Assembly (NCBI GenBank): GCA_019694435.1
Contig: JAIBBZ010000003.1
Location: 124,001 to 188,000 of the forward strand
DNA from: Pirellulales bacterium
GTDB taxonomy: Bacteria; Planctomycetota; Planctomycetia; Pirellulales; JAEUIK01
Direction of reading: 5' to 3'
DNA length: 64,000 nucleotides
The position numbers and the translations under genes were made by a program. The notes below the pieces were generated by a model. It did not search any database. It was given only the letters and a program-made list of their open reading frames with translations, and had not been told where the DNA came from. Each line of letters starts with the position of its first letter. Position 1 is the first letter of the stretch. Below, one piece after another: positions 18,045-27,063 of the stretch.

Positions 18045-20441
18045 CTAAGGGCTCGTCGTGTGCGTTGCGCTGTGCGGTCCCGGCAAGGATTGGTGCTTGC
18101 CGGCGTTGGGCGCCAAGAACGCGGCCGGCTGTACGGCCTGATCGCGCAGCGGCGCGCGCCGCGGGGCGAGCGGGGCATCCGGCACGGCCTGGACGATGCC
18201 GGCCGCGGGCCGCGGTGAAGGTACGGCCGAACCTCCGCCCACCAGCGGCCCCTGAAGGGGTTGGTGGCGCGGGTCATCGAGCGGGTTCTCGAATACGGGT
18301 TCCACGACCGGTTGCCTCGGTGCGGCGGTCGGCAGCGGTTCGGGCAGCTGTCCCGGGGCCGGAGCGGGCAGTCGCTCCACGCCCTTGTCGGCCGGCTTTG
18401 CCGGAGACGGAGCGTGCTGCTGCGCGGCGCCCGGCGTCACCGGACCCGGCACGTCGTAGCCGTAATTCAATCGCCAAGCGGCCGAACGGCGCCGGGCTTC
18501 GTCGCGGGCATCTTGATAGGCCTTCATGGGCCAGCCGCCCTCGGCCAGGTGCACCTGGCAATAGTCGAGCAGGGCGCCCGACTCGAAATGCATTGCCTTG
18601 ATAGCCAGGTTGTATTCGACCAGCGAGCGGAAATAGGAGATTTCGGCCTCGGATTGATCGCTTTCGGCGTCGAGCAAGACGTCGAGCGTGATGTTGCCGA
18701 TGCCGGCCTCGTATTGCTCGCGCACCGCGGAGGCGCGCTGCACGGCCTTCAGCCGGGCGTTGAAGTTGGCCTGGCTCACGGCATAGGCCCGGTCCAGCTC
18801 GCGCAGTGCCGCGCCCAAATCGTGCACGACGAGGCGTTCCTGGTCGGCCAGCACTGCCCGTTCGCGGGCCAATGCGAGCTGCGCGTTGCGGACGGCCGTG
18901 TAACCTTCGCGGAAGCCGAGCGGCATGCTGAGCTGAATGCCGGTCTGCCATTCCTGGAAATCGCCGCTGGTAAGGTTTTGCCAGGCGTTGTCGAAGCGAT
19001 CGATGCTGTCGCCCTGGTTGATGAGCTGATCGCCGAAGCCGCGCCAGCGGTACTGCCCGAGCAGGTCCAACTGCGGCAAGAGGAAGTTGCGCGAGGCGAC
19101 CAACTCGAGCTCGCGCCGCTTGATGCGCCACTTCTGTTGCCTTAGCTCGACGCGCCGGACCAGTGCCTCGCCGGCAACTTCGTTCCAGTCATAAGCCACA
19201 CGGGCAATCGTCGGCTCGTTCGCCGGGCGGATCAAACGCCCGTCGTTGAGCGACACTCCCATGAGGAACCGCAGATTCGACTCGCGGGCATAGAGCCCGC
19301 CCGCGCCGGTAAAGGCGCCGCTGCGTGCCCCGGGCAGCGGCTGCGTGCTGCCCGCGGCGCGGCCGCTGAGGGCGTCCTGCACGGCCGACCAGAGGACGAA
19401 ATACCGCGCGCCGGCCTGCGCCTCGTCCGATGCCGAACCGCCCGCGGCGCCGGAACGATACAGCTCCTCGACCCGACGCCAGGTAGCCAGCGCACTGTCG
19501 CGCGCCTTGACGCGCGCATCGAGCAGCCGATAGGCGAAATAGAGGTCCCAATACGCATTTTCGACGTTGCTCACCAGGTCGCGCACGCCGGCTTCGAACT
19601 GGGCCAGCGAAATGTCGTTATCGACCCGCGCCAGCAACACGCCGTTGCGGAACACGAATCCCGGTTGTGCGTCGGGGCCCGCGATACGATTGAAGTCGAT
19701 CCCCCCGCCTCGCAACAGCGGATGCTGCACGGCGACCTCGAAATTCACGTCCCAGGCGCTGGGAAACAGATTGAACGGGCGGTTGTTCGCGTCGTAATCG
19801 ACGTTGTGCCGCACGGCGAACAGGGTGCCGGTCGCCGCACGCTTGCTCAATTCGCTGCGAAACTGGCCGATGTCTTGCTGCAATTCGCGCACGCCACCCC
19901 CGATGATGGCGTTGTTGATCACGCGATCGTTTTTCTCCCAGAACACCTGCGTGGCGAGCTGAGCATCGAACCGGCTGAGGGCCGCCTCGACGCCCAACTG
20001 CGGATCGGATTCCTGGATTGCCGGGTCGAAGTAGGTCGCAACGAGCTGCGGCGCGGTGATCACCCGGCCACCCAGGTCGTGCATCACCTTGCTGTTGACC
20101 AAGGCCATGCGGACGGCTTCTTCCAGTGTCAGGTCCCAGTATTCCGTGGGGCCGTGGGTCGCCAGCGTCCGCGGTGCCATTCCGCTGATCTCATCGGGCG
20201 CCTGGGCATTGCTCACGTCGGGATAGTCGATCGACGTCGCCACGTCACGGTAGTGGTCCAGCTCGTGACCTTCGAAGAAGTAGTACTCGCGTGCGGGCCC
20301 GCAGCCGCCGAGCAGCAACACGGCACAGACGATCCACCCCGACAGCGCGCGGCCATACGCCCGCAATCGCGGTTGACGCCGCAGCTTGTGCCAGCACTGG
20401 ATTGGCAGTGGAGGTCGTGGCATCCGTGGCCCGTCTTCCAA
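18045..20441 (-). CDS. TolC-family outer membrane efflux lipoprotein
   Basis: Outer-membrane channel component of a tripartite export system. The N-terminus has a long basic region, then a signal segment ending in the lipobox LLGGC (about residues 43-47), so this is a lipid-anchored TolC. Duplicated helical repeats of the OEP fold follow, with features such as LVSNVENAYWDLYFAYRLLDA and LAALRELDRAYAVSQANFNA-like coiled helices, and the conserved EAGIGNITLDVLLDAESD near residue 590. The C-terminal 130 residues are Pro/Ala-rich and probably disordered. The start may be ATG 20441 or 20423. It is convergent with the adaptor gene, so the two are neighbours but not one operon. Confidence 0.85.
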   Translation of the reverse strand: MEDGPRMPRPPLPIQCWHKLRRQPRLRAYGRALSGWIVCAVLLLGGCGPAREYYFFEGHELDHYRDVATSIDYPDVSNAQAPDEISGMAPRTLATHGPTEYWDLTLEEAVRMALVNSKVMHDLGGRVITAPQLVATYFDPAIQESDPQLGVEAALSRFDAQLATQVFWEKNDRVINNAIIGGGVRELQQDIGQFRSELSKRAATGTLFAVRHNVDYDANNRPFNLFPSAWDVNFEVAVQHPLLRGGGIDFNRIAGPDAQPGFVFRNGVLLARVDNDISLAQFEAGVRDLVSNVENAYWDLYFAYRLLDARVKARDSALATWRRVEELYRSGAAGGSASDEAQAGARYFVLWSAVQDALSGRAAGSTQPLPGARSGAFTGAGGLYARESNLRFLMGVSLNDGRLIRPANEPTIARVAYDWNEVAGEALVRRVELRQQKWRIKRRELELVASRNFLLPQLDLLGQYRWRGFGDQLINQGDSIDRFDNAWQNLTSGDFQEWQTGIQLSMPLGFREGYTAVRNAQLALARERAVLADQERLVVHDLGAALRELDRAYAVSQANFNARLKAVQRASAVREQYEAGIGNITLDVLLDAESDQSEAEISYFRSLVEYNLAIKAMHFESGALLDYCQVHLAEGGWPMKAYQDARDEARRRSAAWRLNYGYDVPGPVTPGAAQQHAPSPAKPADKGVERLPAPAPGQLPEPLPTAAPRQPVVEPVFENPLDDPRHQPLQGPLVGGGSAVPSPRPAAGIVQAVPDAPLAPRRAPLRDQAVQPAAFLAPNAGKHQSLPGPHSATHTTSP

Positions 20442-20629
20442 AGCACGGTGAATCCTTGCGTGCAGTCATTGCTCGCACGCAGGTGGCCGTCGCGCCAGCC
20501 GACCGCGCAGTCTCGAGAATGAATATCGGCAGAAAACTTTGCCGAAGTGGGAGAATCTTCGCGACAGGAACGCTCTTCTCAGACGCGCCAGAACCCTCAG
20601 TCCTCCGGGTTCATCGCCAAGCGTCTGGC

Positions 20630-20663
20630 AAAAAAAACCGGGCCGGAAGATCTCCGGCCCGGT
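20630..20663 (-). terminator. Intrinsic terminator of the giant exported protein gene
   Basis: A near-perfect palindrome (20637-20663, arms ACCGGGCCGG and CCGGCCCGGT) is followed on the minus strand by eight T (plus-strand A-run 20630-20637). It lies 57 bases past the stop at 20720. A strong rho-independent terminator. Confidence 0.9.
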
Positions 20664-20719
20664 ATCGCGGTCAGTAGATAGCTTGCCCGATCACCGTTTT
20701 GATCGGGGGGCCAGATCGG

Positions 20720-23700
20720 CTAGTTGGAGTCGGTTTCCAACTCGTTGATCTGGTTGTCGGTCGAGTTGTCCTGGCCTACGTCGTCGAAGAACCAGTCGAG
20801 ATCCGATCCGCCGATCAGCACGTCGACCGAGCCGTCGGTAATCACGGTATCGCCCGGCAACCAGGTGTCGTACTGCAGTTCGTCGACGTTGACCTGGTAC
20901 GGGTCGCTGTCCTGCCACAGGGCCTGCGAACCGGTCACGTACGCATAATAGTCGTCGATATTGGGCAGGTTGATGTAGTCGGCGATCAACAAGTCCTGAC
21001 CGGGCCCGCCATCGAGGGTGTCCGGACCGTAGCTGCCGATCAAGATGTCGTTGCCGTCGCCACCGAAGAGACGGTCGTTCACGTCCGAATTGTTCCACGG
21101 ACCGCCGACGAGCAAGTCGCCGCCAATCCCGCCGTCGAGCGTGTCTTGCCGCGTACCGCCGTACAAGGCATCGTCGCCGTTACCGCCGTAAAGTTCGGTC
21201 TGGCGGGTATACACCAGCTCCGTCGACAAGACGTCCAGGCCGTCGTAGCCGTACACACGGATACGCCCATTGATGCCGGTGACCTGGACGAGTTGATTGA
21301 CGAGAGCGCTGTTCTCGAACTGCAGGAAGATCGAGACCGTGGTACCCGAGTTGACGAAGTAGACGTAGTCGAACCCGTTGGTGCCGCCCCAGTACAGGTT
21401 GTTCTGGGCACCATTCGCCCGCACCAGGTAGGTGCTGACGGTCACATTGGTCGTGGAGCCCGCCCCGACGCCGCCGTCCTTGTCAGTGGCACGCACCTTG
21501 ATGGTCTTGGTGCCACTGGTCGTAAAGGCATGCGTGACCGTCGTGCCGACCGGGCCAGAGACCGTCTGGTCGTAGGTCCCGTTGTTGTCCCAATCGATGT
21601 TCCAGGTGAAGCTGCTGGCGGCATCGACCGACGAGACATCCGAGGCGCCCAGCGTATAGGTCACCGTCTCGCCGCGGTACTGCGCGGCAAACGCCGGCGT
21701 GATGGTCGCCGTGGGGGCCACGTTGTTGACCTGGACGTTAAACGTAAAGTCGTCGTACTTGGTCGGCGAGCCGGAGTCCGTTGCCCGGACGGTCACCTGA
21801 ACCGTGCCGCCGGTTCCATCGTTCGGCGTCCAGTTGAACGAACCGGCCGTGGGATGAATCGTCGCACCGGACGGCGGATTCACGAGGCTGTAGGTAATCG
21901 TCGTGTTTTCCGGATCGGTCGCCGTGACGAGGAACGACAGGTTGCTGCCCTCGTTGATCACCTTGTCGGAGATATCGGCGATGGTCGGCGGGATATTCAG
22001 CAGCTTCACATCGGTCCGAGTGATGCCGCTGAAATCGGTGCGCGGATCGACGTTCGTCGTGTACGTGAACGGGTCCGTACCCTGCTCGACGTTGAGGAAC
22101 ATCTGGCCGTTGATCATCAGGTTCACCGGGTTGGCGTGCATCGTGATGCGGCCGAGCAACGCATAGCTGCTGACGCCCACGTTGGCATTCGGGGTTTGGG
22201 CCCCGAAGTTCCGCACGCGGCCGGCCGGGTCGTCGATTGTGCCGGTCTGGTTCTGCGAGAAGATGCTGCTATACGCCAGCGAGACCGGGTCGACCTCGTC
22301 GGTGTCGAACACGAGGTCGATCGAGCCGTTCTTGACGCCCGTCGAGGTATTCGACTTGACCCAGATCTCGATGTAATAGTTCGAGTTCTCGTTGACGATC
22401 CCCGGCTCGTTCGGCAGCGATGCGACCGTTTCGGTGGCTGTCGGCGTCGTGACGATCCGCGGGAACACCTCGATCGGAGCTTCGGCCGGGTTGAACGACC
22501 CGAAGAGGAAGTTGTAGAAGACTCCGAGTTCCGACTTGGGATAGATGTGGTCGACGCCTTCCGCCACGTGGAACTTGTACTGATAGTTGCTCGTCGGGAT
22601 GCCGAGCGAATCCGACGTGTCGTGCATCGCGTTGTACATGTTCATGGCGCGATGCGTGCGCACCAGGCCCTGAGCCTGGGCCGCTTCGCTGATGTCGATC
22701 GCCAGCTCGTCACCCTGGCCCACGTAGAGCTGGATCCGCTTTGACAGGTACGCGGTCTTGTCGAGCGTGACACCATCGGGAGTCGGATGGGCCAGGTTCG
22801 GCGCGAAAGCGTAGGGGAAGGCGTATTGGCTCGTCGGGAACATGTGGTCGTCGGCACCAGCCACGCTGAGGGCCGCCACGCGCGTCGGGTGCGCCGCGGT
22901 AAAGCGTTCGGCAAAGCCGGCACCCTGTGAGAACCCGTGCAGGTACACCTGGCTCGTGTTCCCGATACCAGCGGCACCGAGAGAATCGAGGATGTCGATC
23001 AGCGCACGATCCGCATTCAGGGCGTCGGCCGTGTCCCACGATAAGGTGTTGCCGTAGTCGTCGTAAGGACCGCCCGCCGGGAAGTAGGGCGCGACGACGA
23101 CCAGGCCCGTCACCCCGTTAGCCGGATTCTTGACGTAGTCCTGCCAATCACGGGTGTGCATGTAGATTTCACGCAACGTACCGTGCACCGAGACCAGCAC
23201 CGGCGTCGAGGCGTTGACGGTGCCGAACTTGGCGACGCGGTAGTAGACGTTCGGGTCGGTCGAGTCGATCCGATGGAACACGTTGCTCGGCGTCGTGGCA
23301 ACGTCGATGAATTGCGCGTTGTCGTAAACCTTGACCTCATCAATGGCCCAACCGTCGGTGGGGAAGGCCGCGGTACCGAGCTGCGAAAAGCGAATCCGGA
23401 AGTTGTTGGTAAAGCTCAGATTCGCCGTCGGGAACTGGGTGTTGATGCGATCGATGTTGGCCTTGAGATCGAACTCCTGCAGCTGCCACAGGCCGTCGCC
23501 CAAGCGATCGATGCCAGTCGTGGGTTGCGAGGTGGAAGTACGGACATCTTCGAGCCGGTACCAATTGGTCCCATCGATGCTGATCGCCACGCCGTCGCCC
23601 AGCGAACCGGCTGAGCCCGTCGTGAACGACGAGGCCAGGGCATCGTTCTCGTCGTCCTGAGAGCCGCCGTACGCGCCTTCCAACTGGTGGAAGACGAGCA

Positions 23701-25381
23701 TGCCTTTGGTGCGGCCCGCCATATTGAGCGTGAGCGTCGCGCTGGCCAGGTCCTTCACGCTGTCGGCACCGTTCGACTGGAACAACAGGCCGTTGGTACC
23801 GGCGGTTACCGAGTTGGTCGCGTTGACCGTGACAGAGCCGCCTCCAGTGACGCTGGTCGACCAAGAGCCGCCCAGCGAGCCGCTGCTGAAGTTGTCGTAG
23901 AAGATCACCGGCCGGCGAATCCCCACGAAGACCGCTTGCGAATCGGTGCTGATTTGGGGCCCGCCATCGGTCGCGATGATCGTGATCGCAACATTCGACG
24001 GGTCGCTGGCCACGGGCGTGTAGGTGAACGCGCCGGTTGTCGGATTGATCGACGCACTCGCCGGGGCACCGGGGCCAAGGCTGTAGGTGATCGATTCGCT
24101 CTGCGGGTCCGTGGCATGGGCGGTGAAGCTGACCGTCTGGCCCGGGTTGATCTCGAACGTGTAGGGCGAGATCGGATCGAGCACCGGACTGTCGTTGATC
24201 GGCTTGAGCAAGAAGCCTTCCTGGTTGCCGCTGGGATTCTTCCCGTAGCCGGTAATCCAGCCGTCTTCATTCACGTCCATCGCGCTGATCAATTCCCAGC
24301 CCGAGAGATTGATCAGGCCGGTCAGTTCGAAAGTGCCTTGGCCGGGCACATACACCCAGGCCCGTTGGAAGGCGCTGGGGCCGGTGCCGAACTTGGCCCA
24401 ACCGACCGCGACGCCCGATTCGTTGGCCGCGGTGGCGGCCGATTCGCCCGAGAACTGTCCCGGCGAATTGGGATTCGGCACCAAGGGCAGCGGAATCGGC
24501 GCGGCATTGGGCACGGTGGTGTCCCAGACGGTAGCGACGACGACCGAACCGGTATTGTCGCTGAAGGCCGAGCGTCCAACGGCATAGCCGGTATTGGTGA
24601 CGTCGTAGGCTTCGGCGTATTGGTTGCCCGAGATCACGGCCCCGGCCTGCAAGGCTTGCATACCGTTGGTCTGGGTCCACACGAACGGCACCAGGCCGGT
24701 CGTGGCTCCGCTGGAGCCGACGATCACGCCGTCGTCGTTGATCCCGTAGGCGGCGCTAATGTCATTCCCGCCCGGCAGGTCGCCTAGATTGACCATGCCG
24801 CCGGCTTGGGTCCATCGGAAGGCGCGGAAACCCGTGCTCGAATCGCTCGCGCCCACGACGACGTTGCTGTTGTTCAGGTCGAAAGCCTCGGACGAGTTCT
24901 GACCGCCCGAGAAATCGCCGATGTCGATCTTCGACGAGCCGTTGTAATACAGGGCCTGGTCGAGATTGGTCGGCAAGTAAGGGAAGATATTGGCCTGGCC
25001 GCTGCGGCCGACGAAATTGCCGGCGCTATTGATGCGTCGGGCGTAAGAAGCGTTATCGCCGCTGAGCACGCCGATATTGGTCCAGGTCGCCGGCGGGACG
25101 ATGGTCGACGCTTTCTGCGTGGGGTAGCCACCCAGCGTATTGTCGGTGGCGTAGCCGGCGACTTTGCCGCTGTCGTTAATGCCGAGGCCGGCACTTTCGA
25201 ACGTGCCGCCGGACAAATCGCCCAGCGCCGTAAGCGTGTAACTCAGCGACAGCAGACGCCGCTCTTCGAGCGGATCGAGCCGCAGTGAGCGGCCTGAGAT
25301 ATCGAGCGTCCCACCTTTCTCGGTCCGTCCGTCAGCCGACTTACGATGCGGGCGAGATTTCGGTCCGGCGGTCAACGTCAT
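20720..25381 (-). CDS. Exported LEPR-XLL-type mosaic protein: HAF repeats, esterase-like domain, PKD/cadherin-like domains, RTX repeats
   Basis: The 1553-residue protein carries the planctomycete export-type N-terminus LDPLEERRLLS (residues 35-45). Residues 50-395 contain repeated HAF-like units (INDSGKVAGYA, INDDGVIVGSS, VNEDGWITGYG). An Ig/cadherin-like module (about 400-480) and a lectin-like region follow. Next is an alpha/beta-hydrolase domain with nucleophile Ser818 in GFSQG and candidate His945 in GVDHIYPKSE. A cohesin-like stretch (about 990-1120), a cadherin-like domain (about 1130-1220), a PKD domain (about 1225-1310) and RTX-type nonapeptide repeats (about 1397-1470, GGNGDDALYGG, GGDGNDILIG) complete it. 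RTX repeats bind calcium outside the cell. The protein is probably surface-bound or secreted. A dedicated terminator follows. Substrate unknown. Confidence 0.82.
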   Translation of the reverse strand: MTLTAGPKSRPHRKSADGRTEKGGTLDISGRSLRLDPLEERRLLSLSYTLTALGDLSGGTFESAGLGINDSGKVAGYATDNTLGGYPTQKASTIVPPATWTNIGVLSGDNASYARRINSAGNFVGRSGQANIFPYLPTNLDQALYYNGSSKIDIGDFSGGQNSSEAFDLNNSNVVVGASDSSTGFRAFRWTQAGGMVNLGDLPGGNDISAAYGINDDGVIVGSSGATTGLVPFVWTQTNGMQALQAGAVISGNQYAEAYDVTNTGYAVGRSAFSDNTGSVVVATVWDTTVPNAAPIPLPLVPNPNSPGQFSGESAATAANESGVAVGWAKFGTGPSAFQRAWVYVPGQGTFELTGLINLSGWELISAMDVNEDGWITGYGKNPSGNQEGFLLKPINDSPVLDPISPYTFEINPGQTVSFTAHATDPQSESITYSLGPGAPASASINPTTGAFTYTPVASDPSNVAITIIATDGGPQISTDSQAVFVGIRRPVIFYDNFSSGSLGGSWSTSVTGGGSVTVNATNSVTAGTNGLLFQSNGADSVKDLASATLTLNMAGRTKGMLVFHQLEGAYGGSQDDENDALASSFTTGSAGSLGDGVAISIDGTNWYRLEDVRTSTSQPTTGIDRLGDGLWQLQEFDLKANIDRINTQFPTANLSFTNNFRIRFSQLGTAAFPTDGWAIDEVKVYDNAQFIDVATTPSNVFHRIDSTDPNVYYRVAKFGTVNASTPVLVSVHGTLREIYMHTRDWQDYVKNPANGVTGLVVVAPYFPAGGPYDDYGNTLSWDTADALNADRALIDILDSLGAAGIGNTSQVYLHGFSQGAGFAERFTAAHPTRVAALSVAGADDHMFPTSQYAFPYAFAPNLAHPTPDGVTLDKTAYLSKRIQLYVGQGDELAIDISEAAQAQGLVRTHRAMNMYNAMHDTSDSLGIPTSNYQYKFHVAEGVDHIYPKSELGVFYNFLFGSFNPAEAPIEVFPRIVTTPTATETVASLPNEPGIVNENSNYYIEIWVKSNTSTGVKNGSIDLVFDTDEVDPVSLAYSSIFSQNQTGTIDDPAGRVRNFGAQTPNANVGVSSYALLGRITMHANPVNLMINGQMFLNVEQGTDPFTYTTNVDPRTDFSGITRTDVKLLNIPPTIADISDKVINEGSNLSFLVTATDPENTTITYSLVNPPSGATIHPTAGSFNWTPNDGTGGTVQVTVRATDSGSPTKYDDFTFNVQVNNVAPTATITPAFAAQYRGETVTYTLGASDVSSVDAASSFTWNIDWDNNGTYDQTVSGPVGTTVTHAFTTSGTKTIKVRATDKDGGVGAGSTTNVTVSTYLVRANGAQNNLYWGGTNGFDYVYFVNSGTTVSIFLQFENSALVNQLVQVTGINGRIRVYGYDGLDVLSTELVYTRQTELYGGNGDDALYGGTRQDTLDGGIGGDLLVGGPWNNSDVNDRLFGGDGNDILIGSYGPDTLDGGPGQDLLIADYINLPNIDDYYAYVTGSQALWQDSDPYQVNVDELQYDTWLPGDTVITDGSVDVLIGGSDLDWFFDDVGQDNSTDNQINELETDSN

Positions 25382-25580
25382 TGGGAAAAACCTCGTGGGG
25401 CGATTTACGCGCAGATTAGGTCAGTTCCAAGCGAAAACGAAACCCTGACGATCACAACCCTCGACCGACTGGCCGGCAAGTCGAAGGTCATCCATACGCT
25501 CTACACACTAGTACCGCGATGTTGGAAAGCTGGTGTCGCAAGAATCAAATTACGCTCGACCAAATCTTTCGCGCCGCGGC

Positions 25581-25640
25581 TTGCCCTGTATTCCGGTTGA
25601 TTGCCCTGTATTCCGGTTGATTGCCCTGTATTCCGGTCGA
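25581..25640. repeat. Three tandem copies of a 20-bp repeat
   Basis: The unit TTGCCCTGTATTCCGGTTGA occurs at 25581-25600 and 25601-25620 exactly, and at 25621-25640 with one change (TTGA to TCGA). There are no spacers, so it is not a CRISPR array. The unit length is not a multiple of three, which argues against coding. Confidence 0.95.
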
Positions 25641-26348
25641 TCAGCCTCTTCTTCTCGCTCTTGGCGAACGCCCTTGCATTCGTCGATCGGGGCGACACCA
25701 CGGTCCAACGAGCCCGCTTTGCATTCGCTGTGCTCGTTTGCCTTCGGGGGGGACTTCTGGACGGGTCTGGCAGGACCGGCCAACCGCTTGCGCGCGGCCG
25801 TCGGTGCTGGAACCCCGCGAGCTGCTACCTCATCAAGCCGTAGCCCCCGGTGTCGTGTTGTCGCCAACGTATGTCGAACCGGCCTCGAGCGACTTACTCT
25901 CTGTTACAGGTACCGGTTCGGCTGCGCGTCTTGGCACAGGCCGGCGACCGCTATGACATTCACAGCCGACGAACGCGGCCGCGTGATCCTTCTTGGCAGC
26001 ACCCTCTGCCCGTCGCGGGCGCCACCTGTTCCGCAATGCTGTCTCTGCTAACCCTGCGGCCTTGGCGAACCAACCTGCCGCCGTGCTGACACACCCTGCT
26101 GCCACGCCGCGCTTCGACCGATCGGACGGCCGCGTCTCTGATAGAGTCGCCGTAGTCCTATCAACCGCCACGTCCGACGTCCCCCCAAGGGGATCTCGGT
26201 GGGTCAGCAGGATCATGCACGCTTTGCAAGAATAACGGCGAACGTAAACTCTTGCAAGAATGAGGAAAGAAACGCTCAAAGAAAGTTTGACGCAGCGGAT
26301 GAATTCTCCTTCAGAAACACCCCCCGATAAGGGGTTTGGTGCAGCAGG

Positions 26349-26382
26349 AGCCGGCCGAAGGACAAAGCCAAGCCGGTTTTTA
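26349..26382 (+). terminator. Possible intrinsic terminator in the upstream interval
   Basis: AGCCGGC (26349-26355) can pair with GCCGGTT (26372-26378) with one G-U wobble. Five T follow (26377-26381). No gene to its left on this strand is known, so it may end an unannotated transcript or insulate the cluster. Confidence 0.35.
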
Positions 26383-26896
26383 ATTGCCGCCAAATGATTA
26401 GGCCGCTTAAAATATTTGAGGCCAGGCCATCAGTATAGAAAAATCCAACACAACCGGCAGAAAAACTCGCGAAGGCTTCCCTGGGTAAGTAACAGATGGC
26501 CGGTGGTCACGTCGGCGCGGCGACGAGCGGCCAGGTCGTCGGCCGAAGCCGCAGACCGGTTGTAGGCAGAGAGCAGCGGGTAAGTGGGCATTCGCTGCAA
26601 TGCTTCTGCGACGTCATCCGCAACCTAGGAAATGCTTGCGATTTCCTCCCGCCAGATTATGCTAAAAATCGCTTCTTTCCGCTGCGGAAACCCTTTACGT
26701 AAGTCTAAATCCCCAGACGGTTTTCAATGCCCCGGCCGCCCGAATGCCGGAGCGGATGCGGCGATGCGCGTTGCAACCGCCATGGACGGACCTGGGGAAA
26801 TCTGCCCGCTCAGCGTCAAGGGCTCCGCTGAACGGCGCAGTGCTCCTCGAAACGGCACTGGGCTCCGCTGCGCGGGACGCCGACGTCCGAGACAAA

Positions 26897-26924
26897 CATT
26901 TCACAGCGGTCATTTCACAGCGGT
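26897..26924. repeat. 14-bp direct duplication
   Basis: CATTTCACAGCGGT is present twice back to back, 140 bases before the megasynthase start. It could be a duplicated regulator site or a slippage product. Confidence 0.8.
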
Positions 26925-26938
26925 GACGACCTGGCCCT

Positions 26939-26961
26939 GCCTGACAGGTTCTCTGTCAGGC
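26939..26961. promoter_or_regulatory. Perfect inverted repeat upstream of the megasynthase gene
   Basis: GCCTGACAG and CTGTCAGGC flank a 5-base loop, about 100 bases before the GTG at 27064. There is no T-run, so an operator or leader hairpin is more likely than a terminator. Confidence 0.35.
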
Positions 26962-27063
26962 GAGCAACCAATTGAGCGAACGATGCATCGCGCACCCAGG
27001 ATTGGCTGCTGACGTCCTGATCGCACGAAGAATTAGCCTGCAAATCATGGAGTGACCTGACGC

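Larger units (their letters stand above)
25382..27063. other. 1.7-kb interval between two transcription units, no convincing gene
   Basis: This interval separates the start of the leftward giant-protein gene from the start of the rightward megasynthase gene, so it should hold both promoters. Open frames on both strands (the longest about 186 codons, 25833-26393 minus) lack recognisable motifs and balanced composition. It contains a triple 20-bp tandem repeat, a 14-bp duplication and several hairpins, listed separately. A weak sigma70-like pair (TTGCGA near 26636, TATGCT near 26658) is possible. Confidence 0.5.

Noticed and set aside
20699-22744. Long open frame (681 codons) on the plus strand opposite the giant exported protein
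   Set aside because: It mirrors the repeats of the real gene and has no motifs of its own.
25581-25640. CRISPR array
   Set aside because: The three repeats are contiguous with no spacers and no cas genes are near.
25833-26393. Minus-strand open frame of 186 codons in the upstream interval
   Set aside because: No recognisable domain, Arg/Ala-rich in its second half and no neighbour logic. A GAAGGAG-like sequence inside it is not followed by a sensible start.
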